From positions 3,844,001 to 3,908,000 of the forward strand of contig NZ_CP104307.1 in the NCBI RefSeq assembly GCF_025252405.1: a stretch of 64,000 nucleotides of DNA. The letters are read 5' to 3'. The position numbers and the translations under genes were made by a program. Position 1 is the first letter of the stretch. Each line of letters begins with the position of its first letter. Source of the stretch: Flavobacterium sp. TR2. GTDB lineage: Bacteria; Bacteroidota; Bacteroidia; Flavobacteriales; Flavobacteriaceae. The notes under the pieces were generated by a model that saw nothing but the letters and a program-made list of their open reading frames with translations, did no database searches and was not told where the DNA came from. This document shows, piece after piece, positions 19,601-27,115 of the stretch.

Positions 19601-21244
19601 GATACAGGCGAAGCCAAACTTGAAAATAAAGGAATCATTCATGGCTTCCAGCTCAAAATGTGGGGAGATGGCGGTGCTTTTTATGACTGCTCTTTTATTG
19701 TCTCCAATTGTGTCCAGCTTCGCACCGACAATGCCTATAGAATTAAAAACTTTGAAAGCCAGATTGATGTGTGCCGAACCAATACTGCGCCTAGCACGGC
19801 AATGCGCGCCTTCGGGGATGTGCAAGGCAAGAACATTGTCGAAAATGCCATTGATGATGCAGCTATTTCCATTGGTATGAGACCAGAAGATCTGCGCGAA
19901 AAAAACTTGTACGACCGCGGTGATGTCACTCCTTTTGGCCAAGCACTTACTTACTGCTACATGAAGCAGGTATGGGCTTATGCCAAAGATGTCTCCAATT
20001 TTGAGGCTAAATACAAGCAAGTGCAAGATTTCAATAAGGAAAACAAATGGTTCAAAAGAGGGATTTCTATAATTCCTGTAAAATATGGCTCAGGATATAA
20101 TCTTCTTGCGCTAGAACAGTCCGCTGCCATTATGGCTATCAACCCGGGAGACGGAACAGTTGTTATCCATCAGGGAGGTGTCGAAATCGGACAAGGTCTG
20201 GTTACGCAAGCACAGCAAGTAGCTTCGTACGTCTTAGGAATCCCGATGGAAATGATATTCATTGACAATGTCAATACAAGCATTACTCCCAACCCAACAA
20301 GTACGGGAGGTTCGACAGGTACGCCTTATTCATGCGAAGCCGTAAAACAAACCTGCGAAGAAATGCGAGCTAGGCTTATGGAATTTGGCTATCAGATGCT
20401 GAACGAAAATGGTGAAGATTGGTGCATGAAAAGAAATATAGATTTCTGGAATTACGGTGCTGGAGAAAATAAAGGCTGGGCTACAAAAATTAACCCAAAT
20501 GAAGGAAATAAATCTATGATTTGGCAAAACCTTATCAGTTTGGCTGCTTCTCAAAGGGTAAACCTTATTGCTTCTTTTAACGCTAAAATAAAAGGCGGTG
20601 AGGTTCAAATTCCTGTAATGACATTTAAACCTGAAAGTGACCAGCCCAACATTCCAGGCATAGAGCGTATAAAAAATGCATCTCTTGGCGGTGGCGTTGA
20701 TTCATTTGTAGGCTTTACCTATTCTGTGGCAGTTTCTGTTACCGAAGTGGATATTCTGACCGGAGAAGTAAAAATCATCAGCTCTGATATTATTTACGAT
20801 ATGGGATGGAGTCTAAATCCTGCTATAGACATCGGACAGATTGAAGGTGCTTTTGTTCAAGGAATCGGATATCTTCTAACTGAAAAGCTAGTATCTGAAA
20901 CAAAAGGTCCTGATCAAGGAAGGTTAAATTCAACCAATACTTGGCGCTATAAAATCCCAGCCATTACAACAATTCCTCTGGAAATGAATACATTCCTTTT
21001 CCCAAGAGATGAAAAGTCTGTAGAAAGCATCCCGCCAGATCCTAATCAGATATTTTCTGCCAAAGAGGTCGGAGAACCGCCTTTAGTTCTAGCCAATAGT
21101 GTCTTCTTTGCTATAAAAGATGCCATAAGAGCCTCAAGAGTAGAGCGCGGACTATCTCCCCTATTCCGATTAGATGCTCCTGCTACCGTACAGGAAGTGC
21201 GAAGAGCTTGTGAGATTACTGAGAAAAATTTAATCAATAAATAA
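16658..21244 (+). CDS. Single-chain molybdenum hydroxylase (xanthine dehydrogenase / aldehyde oxidase type)
   Basis: At 1528 residues all three functional parts are fused as in animal xanthine dehydrogenase. The plant-type [2Fe-2S] domain has C43, C48, C51 and C73. A second [2Fe-2S] domain has QCGYCSVGF and CRCTGY. The flavin domain (about 285-600) has RIVRNAATIGGNTML. The molybdopterin domain (about 650-1520) has GGGFGGK at about 926-932, STAMRAFGDVQG, and KEVGEPPL with the expected catalytic glutamate at about 1473. An extra stretch of roughly 70 residues separates the two iron-sulfur domains. No Tat or Sec signal is visible, so export is unproven. The substrate is unknown: purine, other N-heterocycle or aldehyde. 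A haem lipoprotein and XdhC follow. Confidence 0.92.
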   Translation: MKNKVNFFLNGKPAVIENPSPDLLLIDYLRSPEVGLCGPKKPCGQGGCGGCTVILSQWDSKEKKTSHLAINSCLRPVCAIEGLSITTIEGTGAARKPDPEHFVQKTSSTRMAAPLGEDYSPVLDEAEKKADEKRIAVFENIAKNTQDGSCTAEIELIKEVSNFPSEETHSGINPVAYQLALNNGSQCGYCSVGFVMNMSEFIINNKNATKKEIEQAFDGNLCRCTGYRSILTGMKTFASDWDSADEKKRMSCTLDPVGKAQLPGKLEIPFPKEAEHSPKGISINRWTTPATLEELGKILNENEDVRLVHANTSYGIYKNEYLPKTQYVDIRFIPELNEKSEIVNDHFQLSASTTYSDLIELLSKEIGDSVGSQNKSKLNITALEALDYMARRTAGRIVRNAATIGGNTMLVLKHIPKGTGEPFPSDLFTTLYALETKISYYLEKNGQFKAYTKTAEELLQAIIGEPKLADQIVLKSYEIPVKKSNAIVFAQKVALREVNSHSIVNATTNFNINDECIIESAVITLGGIAPYPWRAAKTEAAMLNKKLELEDVNSLSIILAEEVRQKLEEVEARMEEVPDEGFTPEYRTQLAVSFFYKSIINALVAKGVKIPENLISASENKWGHWPVSDGVQNYKTQNYKAPVAQPYIKVTAMYQTSGQIHYTHELPVPPQTLNGAFVQSRKALKNYFFSINGKKVKIEELRMHLKKEYPSFTDIITHENIKNGARNFQGMGNDQPLFAEELVNYVGQSIAMVLAANEQEAIKIAAEVSEKYVNYTKPGSPYTGDWSEPIFDFLEAITKGSIFPDAPTSTPFISHIWKITRPGSQFDWTKEQPDQPKTLLRKEKQSITQREEKVDNIPCTVVNSSQLCGGQAHFYMEPQACIATPIDEGRIKVQPSVQSPGGMHDTVASALAMYHHQVEVNVPPVGGGFGGKTEQTRFVAGPAAVAAKAVKKPVRIAMPRDEDTAMIGKRHAYYGEYEIAVDTGEAKLENKGIIHGFQLKMWGDGGAFYDCSFIVSNCVQLRTDNAYRIKNFESQIDVCRTNTAPSTAMRAFGDVQGKNIVENAIDDAAISIGMRPEDLREKNLYDRGDVTPFGQALTYCYMKQVWAYAKDVSNFEAKYKQVQDFNKENKWFKRGISIIPVKYGSGYNLLALEQSAAIMAINPGDGTVVIHQGGVEIGQGLVTQAQQVASYVLGIPMEMIFIDNVNTSITPNPTSTGGSTGTPYSCEAVKQTCEEMRARLMEFGYQMLNENGEDWCMKRNIDFWNYGAGENKGWATKINPNEGNKSMIWQNLISLAASQRVNLIASFNAKIKGGEVQIPVMTFKPESDQPNIPGIERIKNASLGGGVDSFVGFTYSVAVSVTEVDILTGEVKIISSDIIYDMGWSLNPAIDIGQIEGAFVQGIGYLLTEKLVSETKGPDQGRLNSTNTWRYKIPAITTIPLEMNTFLFPRDEKSVESIPPDPNQIFSAKEVGEPPLVLANSVFFAIKDAIRASRVERGLSPLFRLDAPATVQEVRRACEITEKNLINK

Positions 21245-21267
21245 ACTATTAACCCAATCTTCTATTT

Positions 21268-22698
21268 ATGAAACAATTAAAACCGCTTATTATAGCAATC
21301 TCCATTTTGTTTGCGTCGTGCGACAAAAAGCGTGAAGAACCTGCTGCAGAAAAAAAGAACAGTGCTTTAGCCGCATTGGAGCAGCGAAATTATGAAGAAG
21401 ATGGCTTTCCCGACTTCGGTTACATGGTAAGTCCTCAAGAATACCGCGAAAAATATTCTGATCAGCCTATCTTTCGCCTAAAAACAGATTTCCCAACTGA
21501 ATTGCCTGAGGAAATGCCTAAATTTCTTGATATCGATTTCAAAAAAGAGCCTTTAAAGTACATTGAAGCTGTGCGCGATTATGGCTTTGAAGGAAACACT
21601 GAAGAATGGAATCCGTATAAAAACAAAGTTCGCAACTGGTATCACATACCATGGCTGCATCCAAGTGTTGAAGGGCCAAATGCTTATCCTCCAAACGGTG
21701 GTACAGAAGGTTTTCACGGCTTAATTAAAGAAGCTCCCCTTGGACCTCTTCAGCTAGGGCCTGGTCTTAAAGGAATTGAAGGCGACTATTCGGTTTACGC
21801 CATAACTCTAATCAATGATAAAGCGGGTTATGCTATGGGGAAAATGTGGAAATCTCCGCAAAATCCTAATATAAAAGTATTGGACAAACGTTATGACAAT
21901 GGCGGATTCCCAACGGGTACTGTCTTTGTAAAACTGCTTTTCACAGACGCTCCTAAAGGAACAGATTTTGTAGATTATCTTGTAAATCCGCTGACTTGGA
22001 AAGCTTATATAACTGAAAATTTTTGGAAATCAGATAAGAGAGTCGTTTCTGATGTGCATCTTTTGCAGATGGATATTTCTGTTCGCGATCCTAGAGCAGA
22101 CAGAAGCCCGAGCAATCCTCAGGGAACTGGATGGGTATTTGGCACTTTCTGCTACAACGGTAAGCTGAACAACAAAAACAAATTAATGAATCTTGTTCCT
22201 GTCGGACTTACATGGGGGAATGATCCTGAAAACAAAATCAACAAAACATCTCCGTATCCGCCAATCAAAACCGAAGTAAACAAAGATCTAAAAGAAACGG
22301 TAATTTTTGACGGTCCTAATTTGCCTCCTCAGCATCTTGGATGGAATGGCAGACTAGACGGACCTGCTGATCTTAATACAGTTTCTTGTATGTCATGCCA
22401 TAATGCTGCGCAATATCCTGCTGTAACATCGCTTGTTCCTCCAAATGCAGCTCCAGATGGCGGCAAAACACCACCTGTAGGAGGCGGTGACAAAAAATGG
22501 ATGGAATGGTTTCAAAATATAGAGTGCGGAACCTCTATGGATCCGAATGTATACTCAACCGATTTCTCTTTCCAAGTTGCTATTGCTTTAGAAAACTTCT
22601 TTACTGCCAAAGCTGCTTCAGAAAACGGAAAATTTGCTTCACAGTACAAAGCGGTTCATGTGCCTATCCGTCGAGGGGATATTGCTCCGAACAAATAA
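21268..22698 (+). CDS. Lipoprotein with one c-type haem site, probable redox partner
   Basis: This 476-residue protein has a lipoprotein signal peptide (LFASC, Cys at about 18). Near the C-terminal third there is a single CMSCH motif (374-378), the CxxCH signature for covalent haem. The rest has no motif I can name, but it is globular and rich in Trp, Pro and Gly. It starts 23 bases after the molybdenum hydroxylase, so the two are co-transcribed. It may accept electrons from that enzyme or from another periplasmic oxidoreductase. A membrane-anchored haem protein paired with an apparently cytoplasmic enzyme is a topological puzzle. Confidence 0.78.
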   Translation: MKQLKPLIIAISILFASCDKKREEPAAEKKNSALAALEQRNYEEDGFPDFGYMVSPQEYREKYSDQPIFRLKTDFPTELPEEMPKFLDIDFKKEPLKYIEAVRDYGFEGNTEEWNPYKNKVRNWYHIPWLHPSVEGPNAYPPNGGTEGFHGLIKEAPLGPLQLGPGLKGIEGDYSVYAITLINDKAGYAMGKMWKSPQNPNIKVLDKRYDNGGFPTGTVFVKLLFTDAPKGTDFVDYLVNPLTWKAYITENFWKSDKRVVSDVHLLQMDISVRDPRADRSPSNPQGTGWVFGTFCYNGKLNNKNKLMNLVPVGLTWGNDPENKINKTSPYPPIKTEVNKDLKETVIFDGPNLPPQHLGWNGRLDGPADLNTVSCMSCHNAAQYPAVTSLVPPNAAPDGGKTPPVGGGDKKWMEWFQNIECGTSMDPNVYSTDFSFQVAIALENFFTAKAASENGKFASQYKAVHVPIRRGDIAPNK

Positions 22699-22717
22699 TT
22701 TTTCATTTAGAATTAAA

Positions 22718-22751
22718 AATTTTGCCTGCCATACTTATGGCAGGCAAAATT
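22718..22751 (+). terminator. Perfect hairpin between the haem lipoprotein gene and xdhC
   Basis: A perfect 15-bp stem (AATTTTGCCTGCCAT at 22718-22732, complement 22737-22751) with a 4-base loop. It lies 19 bases after the lipoprotein stop and ends 15 bases before the xdhC start, so it may lower or tune expression of the maturation gene. Only a weak T-run follows. Confidence 0.65.
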
Positions 22752-22766
22752 CAAATCACAGCATAA

Positions 22767-23771
22767 ATGACTCACGAATTTTTAAAAATAATAGACTCAT
22801 ACAAAAAGGCTGTCAAAAGAAATGTGCAGACAGTTCTGGCAACCATTGTCTATACAGAAGGTTCTTCTTATCGAAAACAAGGAACCCGAATGCTCATTGA
22901 CCAATATGACAATGCAACGGGAGCATTGAGCGGAGGCTGTGTTGAGCAAGAAGTAATCAGGCAGTCACGCACTGTATTTGCTTCGGGGTGCCCAAAAGTA
23001 TTCAAATATGACGGACGCTACAGATTAGGCTGTGAAGGAAACATTTATATTTTAATAGAGCTCTTTACCCCTAATGATGAACTCATTGGTTTTATTGAAA
23101 ATGCCATTGAGCAAAGACAATCTTTTCATTTAATATCGTCATTCACAACAGACGAAATAAGCCATCCTAGTTTTGGAACTTCTTTTGAATTTAAGGACAG
23201 CACCTTTTATCACTCCAATTATAATACAAATTCTAATAATCAACTTTTTAAACAGCTGATAGAGCCCCTAAATCGGTTATGCATCTTTGGAATCGAACAT
23301 GACGCCGAGAAATTAAGTCAGCTCGCATTCTTCTTGGGTTGGGAAGTCATTATAATTGGTTCAGAATTTAGTACTGTAAACGAAAGTGATTTTCCATTTG
23401 CAAAATCAGTCTTAACAATGAGACCGGAAGATCTTGACCAAAACCTTTTCTGCAGCAATACCGCCATTATGGTCATGAGCCATAATTATTCTAAAGATCT
23501 TCGTTTTGTACTCAGCATCATTTCCTCAAAAGTGCGTTACATAGGCCTTCTCGGCCCAGTGCATAGAAGAGAAAAACTATTAAATGCTGTCCTCGAAACA
23601 GATTTAAATTTTGATGATGCTCTATTTGATAAAATTCATGGTCCTGCAGGTTTATCCATTGGAAGCAAGACGCCAGAAGAAATAGCATTATCTATTATGG
23701 CAGAAATTACAGCCATTTGGAGAACAGATCAAAAAGAGCACAAAAACCCTTCTTTCTCAATCAGCAATTAA
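22767..23771 (+). CDS. xdhC: XdhC/CoxI-family molybdenum cofactor maturation protein
   Basis: A 334-residue protein with the XdhC N-terminal domain (VQTVLATIVYTEGSSYRKQG, GALSGGCVEQEV) and a C-terminal Rossmann domain (LCIFGIEHDAEKLSQLAFFLGWEV, IMVMSHNYSKD, VRYIGLLGPVHRREKLL, IHGPAGLSIGSKTPEEIALS). XdhC proteins bind the molybdenum cofactor, assist its sulfuration, and insert it into hydroxylases of the xanthine dehydrogenase family. Its place two genes behind such an enzyme fits. It is separated from the lipoprotein gene by a hairpin and converges with the ankyrin gene with a 14-base gap. Confidence 0.93.
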   Translation: MTHEFLKIIDSYKKAVKRNVQTVLATIVYTEGSSYRKQGTRMLIDQYDNATGALSGGCVEQEVIRQSRTVFASGCPKVFKYDGRYRLGCEGNIYILIELFTPNDELIGFIENAIEQRQSFHLISSFTTDEISHPSFGTSFEFKDSTFYHSNYNTNSNNQLFKQLIEPLNRLCIFGIEHDAEKLSQLAFFLGWEVIIIGSEFSTVNESDFPFAKSVLTMRPEDLDQNLFCSNTAIMVMSHNYSKDLRFVLSIISSKVRYIGLLGPVHRREKLLNAVLETDLNFDDALFDKIHGPAGLSIGSKTPEEIALSIMAEITAIWRTDQKEHKNPSFSISN

Positions 23772-23785
23772 TTTTAGCTAAACTA

Positions 23786-24454
23786 TTATGACTTTATAAT
23801 AGCTGCAATTTCTTTAAATCCTTTTGACTGGGCGTGCTGCAGCGGAGTTACCCCATCGTGGTCGGGAATATCCATTTTTGCTCCTGCATCTTTTAAGATT
23901 TGGACAATTTCCTGATATTTTCTGCTTCCGTCTCCCAACACAATGGCTTCCATTAAAGCAGTCCATCCTAAACGGTTAATATGATCTATTGGAAAATTCT
24001 TCGTATTGGCAAGAAGCCTCACCGTTTCTATGTGACCGCGTTCACAGGCTGGTATGAGTGCCGATCCATTATAGCGGTTAAAAACATCAAAACGGGCACC
24101 ATTATTTAAATACAGCTGAACCAATTCAGTCTGTCCGCTTGCGCCAGCATACAAAAAAGCATTGTCTTTGTTGTATGCCTGCAGATTGACGTCTGCTTTA
24201 TATTTTACCAAAAGCTTTGCCATTTCGATTTGTTTGCCGATAGTAGCAATAAGCAGTAAAGAACGTCTATCGCTATCAGTGGCATTTACATTCGCTCCAT
24301 TTTCCAAAGCTTTCGTAACCCCCGAAATATCATTTTGTTGCACCAACTGCAAAATATCTTTATCCATAATTTCATTTTCTTTTAAATCCAATGCTGAGTG
24401 GCAAGAACCAGCAGGAATCATTACTGCCACTAAAAAAACAATAATACTTTTCAT
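23786..24454 (-). CDS. Ankyrin-repeat lipoprotein or secreted protein
   Basis: A 222-residue protein with a short N-terminal signal ending in a lipobox-like PAGSC. About five ankyrin repeats follow (for example ALENGANVNATDSDRRSLLL, LLVKYKADVNLQAYNKDNAF, LYLNNGARFDVFNRYNGSAL, LKDAGAKMDIPDHDGVTPLQ). Ankyrin arrays are protein-binding scaffolds, so a catalytic role is unlikely. It begins 8 bases after the amidohydrolase stop and is therefore co-transcribed. It may act as a partner or stabiliser for that exported enzyme, but this is inference. Confidence 0.88.
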   Translation of the reverse strand: MKSIIVFLVAVMIPAGSCHSALDLKENEIMDKDILQLVQQNDISGVTKALENGANVNATDSDRRSLLLIATIGKQIEMAKLLVKYKADVNLQAYNKDNAFLYAGASGQTELVQLYLNNGARFDVFNRYNGSALIPACERGHIETVRLLANTKNFPIDHINRLGWTALMEAIVLGDGSRKYQEIVQILKDAGAKMDIPDHDGVTPLQHAQSKGFKEIAAIIKS

Positions 24455-24462
24455 AAAACCGA

Positions 24463-25794
24463 TTAATAGACAATATTTCCTTTGTAAATCAGAGATTTTA
24501 TTGGCGAAATGCGGGAAACTGCTTCTGCAGAACAGCTGGCATCTACAAGCACCAAATTTGCCTCATCGCCTGCTTTTGGCCATTGCTGTACGCCCTTATC
24601 ATCCAATGGGATAGGTCCTGCTGTTGCCAATCTTAGCATTCTGGATAAACCAAATTCTGAAACCTGTCCGTATAATTGTGCAGCAAGATTAGCCTTCTGC
24701 AGCACGCTTCCAGTTCCCATAGTGCTCCAATAATCTACAATGCTGTCATTTCCCGTCATAACAGTTACGCCGTGCTTTAATAATGTAGGAATCGGCATAA
24801 TCGTACCGCCAAAAGGTATTGTAGAAATAATGCCTACCTGTGCATTGGCCAATTTTTCAGCCATTGTCTCCTGTGCGCTTTTGTCTAAAGCAGCAAGAGC
24901 AAAGGCATGGCTGACAAAGGTTTTTCCTTTTAAAACAGGGTTTTCATTCACCTTATTTATCAGATATTCAATAGTATCGACACCTGATTTTCCCGATTCG
25001 TGCAAGTGAATATCAATCCCTTTACCATGATCCAGAGCAAGCTGAACAGTCGTATCCATTGTTTTTTGAATAGAGCCGTCTACATTTGTAGGGTCCAAAC
25101 CTCCAATAAAATCAATACCCATTTTTGCAGCTTCTTTCATATAGGGAAGCGAATCTGTGTAATACAGACCATGTTGAGGAAAAGCAACAAGCTCAGCTCC
25201 AAAACCATTCTTTTTGCTGGCCAATGCTTTTTCCAGATTTTTAAGCGAGTCCAGTTTAGATGTCGGTTCAATATTGACGTGGCTGCGGGCAAATCCCGTA
25301 CCATGCGATTGCAGAAGTTCAATCAGCTTTTCAGCTTTATAAGTAGAATTTTTCAGCATATCGGGCATCGTTTTCTGCTCGAGTGCAATCATTCCTTTTA
25401 TGCCTCCCGAACGACGTACAGCGCGCCATTTTTCAGCATAAAGCGTTTTATCCAAATGAATATGCATATCCTTGAAAGAAGGCAGCATCAACATTCCTTT
25501 TGCATCTATTGCTTTTATGCCAACTTCGTTAGGGCTAATTTTTTTTATTTTTCCCTTCTCAATTTCTACAGAAAAAAGTTCGGTTCTGGTTCCTACCACT
25601 TCTTCTCCTTCAAACTCAAAACCGGTTTCCAAACGGACATTTTTCAGCATATAAGAATTTCCTGCTGCTGCCATTTGATCTATCTTTAAATCGTTATTTT
25701 GCCCCTGTAATACAGCTGGCATAAATGCCATGCCGATAAAACCTAGTCCAGAATTCTTAATGAAATCTTTACGAGAAATGCTTGGCTTTTCCAT
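24463..25794 (-). CDS. Exported amidohydrolase, cytosine-deaminase-like
   Basis: A 443-residue metal-dependent amidohydrolase. The N-terminus (SISRKDFIKNSGLGFIGMAF) resembles a Tat signal with RK in place of RR, suggesting folded export. Metal ligands are visible in DMHIHLDKT (H111, H113), DIHLHESG and FVSHAFAL, and the terminal aspartate in TGNDSIVDYW. The HxHxDK pattern is that of cytosine deaminase and related N-heterocycle deaminases. It might act on the same class of heterocycle as the neighbouring molybdenum hydroxylase, whose gene cluster it faces. The exact substrate cannot be inferred. Confidence 0.85.
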   Translation of the reverse strand: MEKPSISRKDFIKNSGLGFIGMAFMPAVLQGQNNDLKIDQMAAAGNSYMLKNVRLETGFEFEGEEVVGTRTELFSVEIEKGKIKKISPNEVGIKAIDAKGMLMLPSFKDMHIHLDKTLYAEKWRAVRRSGGIKGMIALEQKTMPDMLKNSTYKAEKLIELLQSHGTGFARSHVNIEPTSKLDSLKNLEKALASKKNGFGAELVAFPQHGLYYTDSLPYMKEAAKMGIDFIGGLDPTNVDGSIQKTMDTTVQLALDHGKGIDIHLHESGKSGVDTIEYLINKVNENPVLKGKTFVSHAFALAALDKSAQETMAEKLANAQVGIISTIPFGGTIMPIPTLLKHGVTVMTGNDSIVDYWSTMGTGSVLQKANLAAQLYGQVSEFGLSRMLRLATAGPIPLDDKGVQQWPKAGDEANLVLVDASCSAEAVSRISPIKSLIYKGNIVY

Positions 25795-25856
25795 ATTTGC
25801 GTTTGTTTAATTAAGTAAAGCTTTCTTTGTTTAAGCGATAAAGAAGATCGCTTTTT

Positions 25857-25864
25857 CAAATGTA
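25857..25864 (-). promoter_or_regulatory. -7 box candidate for the amidohydrolase operon
   Basis: The minus strand reads TACATTTG, an exact TAnnTTTG match, 63 bases upstream of the amidohydrolase start. No TTG lies at the expected distance, so the promoter is only partly supported and may need an activator such as the neighbouring AraC protein. Confidence 0.38.
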
Positions 25865-25916
25865 GACATTTACAGACAAGGAAAACTTGCAGGATTTCTC
25901 TAGGTGCTTGAAGAAT

Positions 25917-26777
25917 TTATCTCTTTTTTCGAAATTCAGAAGGCGATATCCCAGTATGGCTTTTAAAGAAATTAGAAAAATAGGCATGATCGACAAACCC
26001 CAGTTCAAAGGCAATTTCTTTAATAGACAAATCTGTACGCTGCAGCTGCCTTTTAGCTTCTGTCTCTACGCGCTGCTGTATGAGCTGTGTGGCAGATATT
26101 TTCAAATGCTTTTTGCAAAGAATATTAAGATAATTGGCTGAGACGTTTAGTTTAGCAGCGTAAAATGCCACAAACTTCTCCTGTTTAAAAAACTCGTCTA
26201 TCAGCATATTAAAAGCGGCCAATCGCGCATTGGACTGATAAACTTTAAATTCTGTAAAAGCATTTTCTGCTTCTCTGCTTATTATAGAGGCTATCACTGC
26301 CGCGCGTGCATTAATAAGGTTTTCTAAGGAATCTTCCCGTTTGAGTTCGTTTTTGATTGCATCAAATTCATATTGCAGCATTTCAAAAGCAGCAGCCGAC
26401 AATTGTATCACCGGATGATTTTGATAATTGGTAAAAGAAAATCTAAAATAGGGAGCAAATTTTTCAAAAAATGTACGTTCTATCATAAGCTGATAACCAA
26501 TTGTACCTGCCTTAATATCCCACTTGTGCATCTGTCCCGGAAATAATACATGAACTTGAAAATTGCCAATAGGATAATCTACAGAATCGATGGAATGCAG
26601 CCCTTGGGCTTGGTCAAAAAGGCTGATGATAAAGAAATCGTGAGAATGAGGTTTTTCTATAATTCTTTCTCCATGCAGTTCATTAAACAAAATCTCTTCC
26701 CTGCCGGCAAGCTGACCTTCTCTAAACTCCTGTATGCCAATTACCGATACAGAACGGCTTTTTTCAGATTTGCTCAT
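25917..26777 (-). CDS. AraC-family transcriptional regulator
   Basis: This 286-residue regulator has an N-terminal cupin-like sensing domain (KPHSHDFFIISLFDQAQG, VHVLFPGQMHKWD) and a C-terminal AraC/XylS DNA-binding domain (FYAAKLNVSANYLNILCKKH and IKEIAFELGFVDHAYFSNFF, then KSHTGISPSEFRKKR). It lies upstream of the amidohydrolase on the same strand, 122 bases away. Control of that operon or of the molybdenum hydroxylase genes is plausible but unproven. Confidence 0.95.
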   Translation of the reverse strand: MSKSEKSRSVSVIGIQEFREGQLAGREEILFNELHGERIIEKPHSHDFFIISLFDQAQGLHSIDSVDYPIGNFQVHVLFPGQMHKWDIKAGTIGYQLMIERTFFEKFAPYFRFSFTNYQNHPVIQLSAAAFEMLQYEFDAIKNELKREDSLENLINARAAVIASIISREAENAFTEFKVYQSNARLAAFNMLIDEFFKQEKFVAFYAAKLNVSANYLNILCKKHLKISATQLIQQRVETEAKRQLQRTDLSIKEIAFELGFVDHAYFSNFFKSHTGISPSEFRKKR

Positions 26778-27115
26778 AACTAAGGGAATTGATTTTTCTC
26801 TAAAGTTTTTCTGTGCTAAAAAACCTCAACAGAAATACTAAATGGATTGTGAAATTTATAAAAAATATATCAAACAAATATCATTTCAAAATCCGAAACA
26901 CAAATCAATACAAAAGAACGCACTAAAAAAATTCTCCGATCACTCAAAAACGTTAAAAAGAGTTTATCAATCATAAAAATAGTTTTCATTTTGTTGTAAT
27001 TTTCCTATACAAATCAATCATAATACACTATATTTGACATAGTTAACATCTGTTCACACAAATTTCCATCAGTATTGAGATTGCTTAAAGAATAGTAAAG
27101 CTAAAAAAGTAGACT
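26778..27115. other. Non-coding region upstream of the effector genes
   Basis: There are 338 AT-rich bases between the divergent AraC regulator and the first effector gene. The only clear signal is TATATTTG at 27029-27036 on the + strand, an exact -7 match, 80 bases before the effector start. No TTG sits at the usual -33 distance. No ORF or repeat was found. Confidence 0.4.
27029..27036 (+). promoter_or_regulatory. -7 box candidate for the effector genes
   Basis: TATATTTG matches TAnnTTTG, giving a leader of roughly 70-75 bases. The effector genes would thus have a promoter separate from the structural operon, which is on the other strand. Confidence 0.38.

Noticed and set aside
25000..25689. 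229-codon + strand ORF
   Set aside because: It lies entirely antisense to the well-supported amidohydrolase gene and has a composition typical of a mirrored frame (many F, I, C, H).
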